Below are positions 28,092 to 33,529 of a stretch of DNA of 33,529 bases, one piece after another (position 1 is the stretch's first letter; each line of letters opens with the position of its first letter). Origin of the DNA: Halanaerobiales bacterium (GTDB lineage: Bacteria > Bacillota > Halanaerobiia > Halanaerobiales > DTU029). The position numbers were made by a program, and so were the translations under genes. Below the pieces are notes generated by a model. That model searched no databases. It was not told the origin of the DNA and saw only the letters and a program-made list of their open reading frames with translations. The stretch spans positions 1-33,529 of the forward strand of contig JANWJZ010000015.1 of the NCBI GenBank assembly GCA_025451675.1. The letters run 5' to 3'.

Positions 28092-28838
28092 ATGATTAAA
28101 AGTATTAATAGCTTACTAAAATATTCAATGCTTTTGGCTTTATTCTTTTTTCTATTTAACTCTGTTGTACTTTCTTATCCCTGTGCCTGCCAGGAAGAAG
28201 AGATAAATAACCAGGTTGAGCAAATAAAGATAGTTTCTCCAGGAAGGAAAAGGCCGCCTGGGGAAGTAAGTATAATAATAAATTTATATTCCCGTACACT
28301 GAGTATACTTTTTGATGGAAAAGTATATAAAACTTATCCCGTTACCATTGGAAAAAGGGAAACACCAACACCCGTAGGGGAATGGTTGATAGTAAATAAA
28401 TATCAACGGATTGACGGTGGCCCATTAGGCAGCCGGTGGATGGGATTAAATGTTCCCTGGGGTGTTTATGGGATACACGGGACAAATAGACCATCGCAGA
28501 TAGGGACAGCTGCCAGCCAGGGTTGTGTCAGGTTACACAATGAATATGTTGAGGAAATATTTGAATGGGTAGAGATCAATACTCCTGTAAAGATAATAGG
28601 ACCGGTACCGGAGGTGAAGATTGAAAAGAAATTAAGGATGGGCGATATAGGATATGATGTCATGGCTTTACAGGAACGATTGAGGGAGATGGGATTTTAT
28701 TCAGGTTATCTCAATTGCACCTATAATACTGAGCTGGAAGAGGCGGTTAAAGAATTGGAGGCCCAGTTTTCTTTGAAAGCAGATGGAATCTGTGATGAAA
28801 ATGTATATAAAATCCTGAATTTGAAATATAATTTTTAA
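28092..28838 (+). CDS. L,D-transpeptidase (YkuD) with peptidoglycan-binding domain
   Basis: 248 residues from ATG 28092, behind AGAGGGGA (28078-28085); GTG 28074 in frame lacks a ribosome site. Signal peptide or anchor at about 10-29; a CxC follows at 31-33. Residues 59-170 are the YkuD fold, with GIHGTNRPSQIGTAASQGCVR carrying His129 and catalytic Cys145 in the S-x-GC-V-R motif. Residues 182-246 are a PG_binding_1 domain (LRMGDIGYDVMALQERLREMG). It makes or remodels 3-3 cross-links in cell-wall peptidoglycan outside the inner membrane. In spore formers such enzymes often belong to the spore cortex or coat, and the neighbours here are spore genes. Confidence 0.92.
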   Translation: MIKSINSLLKYSMLLALFFFLFNSVVLSYPCACQEEEINNQVEQIKIVSPGRKRPPGEVSIIINLYSRTLSILFDGKVYKTYPVTIGKRETPTPVGEWLIVNKYQRIDGGPLGSRWMGLNVPWGVYGIHGTNRPSQIGTAASQGCVRLHNEYVEEIFEWVEINTPVKIIGPVPEVKIEKKLRMGDIGYDVMALQERLREMGFYSGYLNCTYNTELEEAVKELEAQFSLKADGICDENVYKILNLKYNF

Positions 28839-28893
28839 TTAAAGAAAAAATCAAGAAGAGCGTAATATATTTAAAAAATTAAGAAAAAAATGA

Positions 28894-28899
28894 TATAAT
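28894..28899 (+). promoter_or_regulatory. Candidate extended -10 upstream of the AAA ATPase gene
   Basis: TATAAT preceded by TGA at 28891-28893 forms an extended -10; TTAAAA (28871-28876) is a poor -35 at 17 bases. Confidence 0.4.
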
Positions 28900-28929
28900 A
28901 AATAAAAGTAATCTGGGGAGGGCTTGAAA

Positions 28930-30228
28930 TTGGAGGAGTCAAGAAAAACAATACAATCATGCTTTTCAGAATTAGAGAGATTGATTCTTTATAGAAATTT
29001 ACTGCAGGATAATATCTTAAGAAACATCAAAAATTTAATTTTCAGTGATTATGAAAACTGCAGAGGAAAAAGCAGTGTCTTTTTTCAAATTTGCCATGAA
29101 CTCTTTCGCGAAGCAGAAGAGAATGATTTTCAGGGGGATATACTGCAAAATTATATAATTAAGTTACTTGCTGTAGATGAGAATCCTTTTTCTCTCGGCA
29201 GTGAAAAATACGGGCTTTCCCATCTAAATCCAGCCTTATCTAGGGCTGCCATTCATGATTTGAAAATTTTGAAGGATGTATTGCAATTCAGCCTTGCAGA
29301 TATTGCTTTATTAATCGGTGAAAAATTCGATTTTGCAGGTGATTATAGTTCCAATAATAAAAAAGTCCATTGTCCTCTGGCTGAAAATTTCCCTGCTTTG
29401 AGACAGGTTTTTGTTGCAGGTAATGAGGAGGAAATCTTAGAAACACTGGCAGCTTATTATAATGCTGCTGGTTGTGGTATCTTCTGTCAGTATTCATCTT
29501 TCCGTTGGGACAGTCGGGCTGGTATTATGGGGGTTAATATAAATCAGCCTATTGATTTCAGTGATCTGATCGGTTATGAGAGGCAAAAGGAAAAACTGAT
29601 CGAAAATACTGAGGCTTTTCTGAATACCGGGAAAGCCAATAATGTGTTGTTATATGGAGATAGTGGCACCGGAAAATCTTCCTCAATAAAGGCTTTACTG
29701 AATAAATTTTATAATAGAGGATTAAGGTTGGTGGAGATTACAACTGATCAGATCAGATATCTTCCACTCTTATTGGACAGGCTGGCTAAAAGAGGCCTGC
29801 ATTTTATTGTTTTTATGGACGATCTCTCCTTTGAAGATTTTGAGACCGATTATAAATATCTAAAGGCTGTTATGGAAGGCGGAATAGAAGGAAAACCGGC
29901 CAATGTTCTCTTTTATGCCACTACCAACAGGAAGAATATTATTAAAGAAAAATGGGAGGATAGAAGAGATCTTTCCGATGTAAATCAGTATGATAGCCAA
30001 CAGGAAAAATTATCCCTTTCAGAACGCTTTGGTATAACCATTACTTTCCTCTCTCCTGATCAGGAGGAATATCTGGAAATAGTCAAAAGCCTGGCAGCCA
30101 GAAATAATCTTTTTATTCCAGAAGAAGTACTGGTAGAAAAGGCTTTGAAATGGGAGAAATGGCATCATGGACGTTCCGGCAGAACAGCAAAACAATTTAT
30201 CGATTATTTATCAGGTACAGGAGTATAG
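28930..30228 (+). CDS. DUF815-family AAA+ ATPase
   Basis: 432 residues. The N-terminal half (1-205) is helical and typical of DUF815 proteins. Residues 206-432 form the ATPase: IDFSDLIGYERQKEKL, Walker A GDSGTGKS at 243-250, Walker B HFIVFMDDLSFE at about 291-302, and sensor segment VLFYATTNRKNI. The conserved arginine-rich NQYDSQQEKLSLSERFG follows. The molecular function of this family is unknown. GGGGAGGG (28915-28922) is seven bases from TTG 28930 and only one from TTG 28924, so the second TTG is the start. It follows a cell-wall enzyme and precedes spore genes in the same direction. Confidence 0.88.
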   Translation: MEESRKTIQSCFSELERLILYRNLLQDNILRNIKNLIFSDYENCRGKSSVFFQICHELFREAEENDFQGDILQNYIIKLLAVDENPFSLGSEKYGLSHLNPALSRAAIHDLKILKDVLQFSLADIALLIGEKFDFAGDYSSNNKKVHCPLAENFPALRQVFVAGNEEEILETLAAYYNAAGCGIFCQYSSFRWDSRAGIMGVNINQPIDFSDLIGYERQKEKLIENTEAFLNTGKANNVLLYGDSGTGKSSSIKALLNKFYNRGLRLVEITTDQIRYLPLLLDRLAKRGLHFIVFMDDLSFEDFETDYKYLKAVMEGGIEGKPANVLFYATTNRKNIIKEKWEDRRDLSDVNQYDSQQEKLSLSERFGITITFLSPDQEEYLEIVKSLAARNNLFIPEEVLVEKALKWEKWHHGRSGRTAKQFIDYLSGTGV

Positions 30229-30257
30229 ATTTATATACCACTCTATCCAGATAGTAC

Positions 30258-30297
30258 TAGCATTAATCTTTTATAACTCCACATAATATTAATGCTA
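30258..30297 (+). promoter_or_regulatory. Inverted repeat and sigma-G-like boxes upstream of the SASP gene
   Basis: TAGCATTAAT (30258-30267) is repeated inverted as ATTAATGCTA (30288-30297). Within it, GCATT (30260-30264) and CATAATA (30282-30288), 17 bases apart, resemble forespore sigma-G boxes. A second small hairpin, CTATCC/GGATAG, follows at 30295-30310. Confidence 0.4.
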
Positions 30298-30337
30298 TCC
30301 TCAAGGATAGTAAAAAAATTATAAAGGAGTGACATTA

Positions 30338-30550
30338 ATGGGTCTGGGACAAAAAAGAAATACCCTGATTAATCCTCTGGCAGCTCAGGCAATGGAGAAG
30401 TTCAAGTATGAAGTGGCTAATGAACTTGGTATTCAGATTCCCCAGAGTGGCTATTATGGAAATATGACTACCCGTGATACAGGTGCTATTGGTGGACACA
30501 TGGTTAGAAAGATGATTGAAGCATACCAGAACTCTTTAGTTCAGCAATAA
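30338..30550 (+). CDS. Small acid-soluble spore protein, alpha/beta type
   Basis: 70 residues from ATG 30338, behind AAAGGAGTGA (30323-30332 region). Both family regions are present: KFKYEVANELGIQ, which contains the site cut by the germination protease GPR between Glu and Val, and TTRDTGAIGGHMVRKMIEAY, which binds DNA. SASPs coat forespore DNA, protect it from UV and heat and are degraded on germination. The in-frame ATG nine bases upstream lies in the ribosome site. An inverted repeat with sigma-G-like boxes lies upstream and a hairpin downstream, so it is likely monocistronic and forespore-expressed. Confidence 0.93.
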   Translation: MGLGQKRNTLINPLAAQAMEKFKYEVANELGIQIPQSGYYGNMTTRDTGAIGGHMVRKMIEAYQNSLVQQ

Positions 30551-30585
30551 TATAATATTATAGTTAATATTATCGTCTTCATTTA

Positions 30586-30613
30586 TAAGCCAGGATTTCA
30601 ATATCCTGGCTTA
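30586..30613 (+). terminator. Hairpin after the SASP gene, probable terminator
   Basis: TAAGCCAGGAT (30586-30596) pairs perfectly with ATCCTGGCTTA (30603-30613), loop TTCAAT. The following AATACTTT is a weak U-tract. Confidence 0.65.
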
Positions 30614-30730
30614 AATACTTTAAAGAACAGCTGTGATTAGCTTAATAAAAATTCCAGCAGTTATTTCTGTAACAAAGGCACTTTTTTTAACGTATCATAT
30701 AGAAAAGGTATAGTTTAAGGAGGTGAAAAT

Positions 30731-30952
30731 GTGGCTACAGACAATGCCAATTACACAGATACTAATGTAGGTAGTATTGAATTTCTTTTGTTTTTGATTT
30801 TAATACTATTGATCCTGGGAAATCAGAATACCTTTAATGCTTATTTCCAGTTATTTGACCAGGAGTTGAATAAGCTTAACCAGATTCTCGGCGCCTTCCA
30901 GTCAACAGCCAATGGTTTAAAGGGCGTTTTTGCCGGTAATAAAATAGAATAA
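30731..30952 (+). CDS. Small membrane protein of unknown function in the spore cluster
   Basis: 73 residues from GTG 30731, behind AAGGAGGTGA (about 30718-30727). Residues 16-31 form one very hydrophobic segment (IEFLLFLILILLILGN); the rest is a polar, Asn- and Gln-rich helix, FDQELNKLNQILGAFQST. The family was not recognised. The strong ribosome site, its own terminator and its place between an SASP gene and cotJ suggest a small spore or coat-layer membrane protein; that is inference from context only. Confidence 0.65.
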   Translation: MATDNANYTDTNVGSIEFLLFLILILLILGNQNTFNAYFQLFDQELNKLNQILGAFQSTANGLKGVFAGNKIE

Positions 30953-30963
30953 ATAAATATCCA

Positions 30964-30995
30964 TACCACAGCAAGAATGCTGTGGTAATATTTAT
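30964..30995 (+). terminator. Hairpin after the 73-residue gene, probable terminator
   Basis: TACCACAGCA (30964-30973) pairs with TGCTGTGGTA (30978-30987), loop AGAA, with ATATTTAT after it. Confidence 0.65.
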
Positions 30996-31026
30996 CTTAT
31001 GGAAAATAGAGGATTTGAGGAATAAT

Positions 31027-31057
31027 AAAAGAGCTATCAATGGAAGATAGCTCTTTT
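31027..31057. terminator. Bidirectional terminator between convergent spore genes
   Basis: AAAAGAGCTATC (31027-31038) pairs perfectly with GATAGCTCTTTT (31046-31057). The symmetrical A and T runs serve both the plus-strand 73-residue gene and the minus-strand cotJ operon. Confidence 0.85.
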
Positions 31058-31090
31058 TATATCCGTGGTATAATTTCAGGTAGTAGATTT

Positions 31091-31675
31091 TTAAAAGCAA
31101 GGATATTTATCCGGATGTTTTTCCTGAAAATCATATAATAAGTCCAGTATTTCCCCAAAGCGTTGGAAATGGATTATTTCTCTCTGCCGGAGAAAGGCCA
31201 GGGTATCTATAACAGCCGGATCATCTGTCATATCCAGTAAATATTCATAAACAGCCCGGGCTTTTTGTTCAGCGGCCAAATCCTCAGTAATTGAGGCGAT
31301 AGGATCTTCATGAGAAGCAAAAAAAGCACTCATGAATGGATTACCCGAAGAATCTTCAGGGAAATTGGCTCTTCCCCATTTGGCATAATGAGGAGCAAAC
31401 CTGGTCTGTTTTATTACATCAGCAGGTACTCCGGAAACCAGTTTATAGACAAGGGTGCCTATGATTTCAAAATGGGCTAACTCCTCTGTACCAATATTAT
31501 TTAAAGTAGCCTTTGCCTCTGGGATAGGCATTGTATACATCTGGGATAGGTATCTTAAAGAAGCAGATAACTCTCCATCAGGCCCGCCAAATTGTGTGAC
31601 TATTAAGGCGGCTAAATCAGGATCCTTCCTCGTTACATCGGCAGGAAACTCCAGAAATTTTTTATATTCCCACAT
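31091..31675 (-). CDS. cotJC: Spore coat protein CotJC (manganese-catalase family)
   Basis: 194 residues from the ATG whose first base is 31675, behind AAAGGAGG on the minus strand; an ATG 18 bases further out overlaps that site. It opens MWEYKKFLEFPADV, the family start. The di-metal ligands of Mn-catalases are in place: Glu35 (GELSASLRYL), Glu65 and His68 (GTEELAHFEI), Glu136 (EDLAAEQKA), and Glu166 with His169 (REIIHFQRF), so it may be an active catalase in the inner coat. Last gene of cotJA-cotJB-cotJC. Confidence 0.95.
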   Translation of the reverse strand: MWEYKKFLEFPADVTRKDPDLAALIVTQFGGPDGELSASLRYLSQMYTMPIPEAKATLNNIGTEELAHFEIIGTLVYKLVSGVPADVIKQTRFAPHYAKWGRANFPEDSSGNPFMSAFFASHEDPIASITEDLAAEQKARAVYEYLLDMTDDPAVIDTLAFLRQREIIHFQRFGEILDLLYDFQEKHPDKYPCF

Positions 31676-31689
31676 AATAATTCCTCCTT

Positions 31690-31968
31690 TCAACGCCTAT
31701 AATCGATTTCCCATGGCCAGGGATCATTGATCCATCGCCAGGGGAGTTCAGCATCAGGGTAATTGGAATATAGAGGTCCATAGTTTTTCTGATATTCATC
31801 CACCAATCTATGGTATCTTTCCGCATTTCTATTGTGCAGTTCCAACATTTCCTGAGAATCGGGATGAGTATTTAAAAACAGGACAGCCTCTACATTGACA
31901 AAATTATGGGCCATAATATCCTTCAATAAAGGCAGGTTGATATTATCAGGCCTTCTTCTTCCTGTCAT
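31690..31968 (-). CDS. cotJB: Spore coat protein CotJB
   Basis: 92 residues from the ATG at 31968, behind GGGAGGTG on the minus strand; an upstream in-frame ATG overlaps that site. VEAVLFLNTHPDSQEML and the aromatic ending ELPWRWINDPWPWEIDY are typical of CotJB. It is a small coat component needed with CotJA for coat assembly of CotJC in Bacillus. 14 bases separate it from cotJC. Confidence 0.93.
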   Translation of the reverse strand: MTGRRRPDNINLPLLKDIMAHNFVNVEAVLFLNTHPDSQEMLELHNRNAERYHRLVDEYQKNYGPLYSNYPDAELPWRWINDPWPWEIDYRR

Positions 31969-31985
31969 AATGACACCTCCCATAA

Positions 31986-32165
31986 TTAATAATAGCCCCG
32001 TCTACCTGGCCTGTATGGCATGTATAATTCCGGGAACAGTGTTCCTCTTCTTAAAGCTTCTGCCGGTGGATAACTATTTTTGAAGTGCTGCCAGGGGATG
32101 TAGGCATGGGCAAGTCTCATCCTTCTACCGGGTTCCGGCATTCGCTGGCTTTCTTTTTCTGGCAT
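31986..32165 (-). CDS. cotJA: Spore coat-associated protein CotJA
   Basis: 59 residues, read on the minus strand from ATG at 32165 to TAA at 31986. The core AYIPWQHFKNSYPPAEALRR (21-40) followed by GTLFPELYMPYRPGRRGYY is the CotJA signature. GGAGGAG on the minus strand precedes the start. It is the first gene of the operon, with 17 bases to cotJB. The upstream region to about 32280 is AT-rich; no sigma-E box pair could be chosen with confidence. Confidence 0.94.
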   Translation of the reverse strand: MPEKESQRMPEPGRRMRLAHAYIPWQHFKNSYPPAEALRRGTLFPELYMPYRPGRRGYY

Positions 32166-32286
32166 AATATCTCCTCCTTCTTTAATTGATCCTAATAATC
32201 AACAGGAGTATAATATATATTATTTTAATTTGTCTTTTTTTGTGAATTTATCTCTACCTATAATTCAAATATTTCAAAAAAATAAG

Positions 32287-32315
32287 TGGACAAATTTTGA
32301 TTAGAATGATATAAT
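32287..32315 (+). promoter_or_regulatory. Strong promoter of the riboswitch-sensor transcript
   Basis: TGGACA (32287-32292), 17-base spacer, TATAAT (32310-32315), with TGA at 32307-32309 giving an extended -10. The start would be near 32322, leaving a 5' leader of about 250 bases. Confidence 0.78.
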
Positions 32316-32369
32316 CACTTTGTTTATGGTAAAGAGGTGATGCGGATTTCAGAAAAATAAAAAAATATC

Positions 32370-32455
32370 TGAAAAAGGCAAAACCATTCGAAAGAAGGTG
32401 ACGCAAAGCTATGGGTCTAAGGACTTTTGTCTATGATTGCCAGGCTGCCAGAGAA
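32370..32455 (+). promoter_or_regulatory. c-di-GMP-I riboswitch aptamer (GEMM-I)
   Basis: The GEMM-I core is recognisable in order: GGCAAAACC (32377-32385), a GAAA-type tetraloop in TTCGAAAGAA, GTGACGCAAAGCTATGGGTC (about 32398-32417), the tetraloop-receptor region and ATTGCCAGGCTGCC (32436-32449). The class binds cyclic di-GMP and commonly controls motility, chemotaxis and surface genes. An A-rich hairpin (TTTCAGA/TCTGAAA, 32347-32374) precedes it. Confidence 0.9.
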
Positions 32456-32470
32456 TAGTCTATATACTAT

Positions 32471-32507
32471 CCTATGGCTTATTTGAGTTATAGGTTTTTT
32501 TGTTTTT
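32471..32507 (+). terminator. Riboswitch expression-platform terminator
   Basis: CCTATGGC (32471-32478) pairs with GTTATAGG (32487-32494), two G-U pairs, followed by TTTTTTTGTTTTT. It lies between the aptamer and the coding start, so c-di-GMP binding should change readthrough. The bases ATAGTCTATATACTAT just upstream could form a competing stem; the direction of control cannot be read with certainty. Confidence 0.8.
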
Positions 32508-32572
32508 AGCAGGAGTCACAGTAAAAAATTTAAGTAATAACAATAAATTAGGAAAGGAAGAGAAGCATTAAA

Positions 32573-33529
32573 ATGTTCAGGAAAATTTATTGGAAATTTT
32601 CAATTCCTATCTTACTAATTTTTCTTTTGGGCGCATTATCTATTGGTTTAAATGGATATTTTTCACAGAAAAATTATATCCTTAATTCTGTGGAAGAGGA
32701 AGCAAGACTAAAGATAGAAGAAATTATGCGAATGCTGGAAGATAAGATAGAGAGTGCCCGGGTAACAGAAGAGGCTGTAAATAGATATATGATTATGGTT
32801 GCAAAAGCTATTGCAGAGCATATGGCGGTGATTCCGGAAGAAGATTTTAATTTTACTTTAAGGAATCTGGCGAATAAATTGAACCTCCCGGAAATACATA
32901 TTACAGATGAAAAGGGAGTAGTTCAATGGAGTAATCAGGCCAGTATTATTGGGTTAAATTTTAATTCCAGTGAGCAGACAAAGCCTTTTCTGGATATATT
33001 GAGTAACAGGATAGATGCACTGGCCCTGGATGCCCGAGAAAGAGGTATAGATAAAAGGTTATTTAAATATGTTGGAGTTGCGAGGGTAGATAAAAAAGGT
33101 ATTGTCCAGATAGGAGTTGAACCAAAGACCCTGCAGGAATTATATGATCAAATTGATATAGTTGCATTAGCCCGGGCAGAAAAATATGGAAATAATGGTT
33201 ACGTATATGTAACAGATTTAAATGGAAAGATATTAAGCCATCCTGATCGTGATCTGGTGGGAACCAATATTGATAGTTATACCTGGGGGAAACAGATTCT
33301 TGAGCGGGAGAGCGGTAGTTTTACATATCTATATGAAGGCATAGAGTTACTAAATCATTTCAGGAAATACGGAGATTATATAATTAATGTAATATTACCT
33401 ACTGAAGAGTATATGACGCCTTTAAATACTTTGAAGACTACCTTTTTTACATCTTTAACAATTACTTTAATAGTTGTAACCGTAATTCTTTTAATTAATG
33501 TACGCCAGCTGGTAAAGCCGATACTAAAG
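32573..33529 (+). CDS. Cache-domain membrane sensor, probable methyl-accepting chemotaxis protein (partial)
   Basis: 319 residues are visible from ATG 32573; the gene runs off the window. A first membrane segment lies at about 9-28, then an extracytoplasmic region of about 250 residues with helical start (EEEARLKIEEIMRMLED) and Cache folds, marked by ITDEKGVVQWSN and the later GYVYVTDLNGKILSHPDRDL and VGTNI motifs. A second membrane segment is at about 290-309, then the start of a HAMP-like region (RQLVKPILK). The cytoplasmic domain is missing, so a chemoreceptor is likely but a GGDEF or kinase output cannot be excluded. GGAAAGG upstream is the ribosome site. It is controlled by the c-di-GMP riboswitch. 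Confidence 0.82.
   Translation, partial: MFRKIYWKFSIPILLIFLLGALSIGLNGYFSQKNYILNSVEEEARLKIEEIMRMLEDKIESARVTEEAVNRYMIMVAKAIAEHMAVIPEEDFNFTLRNLANKLNLPEIHITDEKGVVQWSNQASIIGLNFNSSEQTKPFLDILSNRIDALALDARERGIDKRLFKYVGVARVDKKGIVQIGVEPKTLQELYDQIDIVALARAEKYGNNGYVYVTDLNGKILSHPDRDLVGTNIDSYTWGKQILERESGSFTYLYEGIELLNHFRKYGDYIINVILPTEEYMTPLNTLKTTFFTSLTITLIVVTVILLINVRQLVKPILK

Overview
The window reads as one contiguous chromosomal stretch of a low-GC, AT-rich Firmicute. Three things together point to a diderm (two-membrane), endospore-forming lineage such as the Halanaerobiales. There is a secretin, which only makes sense with an outer membrane. There are spore genes (an alpha/beta-type SASP and cotJABC). The housekeeping order rapZ-yvcK-whiA, cggR-gap-pgk-tpiA-gpmI-eno and secG-HD-rnr-smpB-ssrA is typical of Firmicutes. 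The lineage call is inference; no rRNA is present to settle it.

Layout. 1-172 is the end of a carbamate kinase gene. 226-3298 holds two closely related SGNH/GDSL esterases in tandem, one with an extra N-terminal domain and no signal peptide, the other with a signal peptide and no extra domain. 3425-4408 holds an unknown membrane protein, a fragment of a small coiled-coil gene and an intrinsic terminator. 4541-8632 carries a YegS-like lipid kinase, then rapZ, a membrane-anchored yvcK and whiA behind a good sigma-A promoter. 8739-16031 is the complete lower-glycolysis operon: cggR, gap, pgk, tpiA, gpmI and eno. A CggR-type operator lies in the cggR leader, a hairpin just upstream of gap, an internal promoter before tpiA, and two tandem terminators after eno.

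16328-23859 is the least ordinary part: a short secretin, a beta-rich exported protein with barrel-like C-terminal half, three exported proteins with a shared pilin/coat-like C-terminal motif (two of them clear paralogues), a GC-rich intergenic hairpin, a 510-residue exported protein made of a duplicated Ig-like unit that resembles periplasmic chaperones, and a BTAD/SARP-type regulator with what looks like a degenerate GGDEF domain. No usher, pilus ATPase or type IV pilus assembly gene is present, so this may be an undescribed secretin-dependent surface or secretion system of diderm Firmicutes.

23878-27992 is the translation and RNA quality-control block: secG, an HD-domain hydrolase, rnr (RNase R), smpB and ssrA (tmRNA). 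28092-32165 is a spore and envelope block: L,D-transpeptidase, a DUF815-type AAA ATPase, an alpha/beta SASP, an unknown 73-residue small membrane protein and, convergently, cotJA-cotJB-cotJC. From 32287 to the window edge a strong promoter leads into a c-di-GMP-I riboswitch with a terminator, then a Cache-type membrane sensor (probable chemoreceptor) cut by the edge.

No tRNA or rRNA gene, transposon, prophage or CRISPR array was seen.
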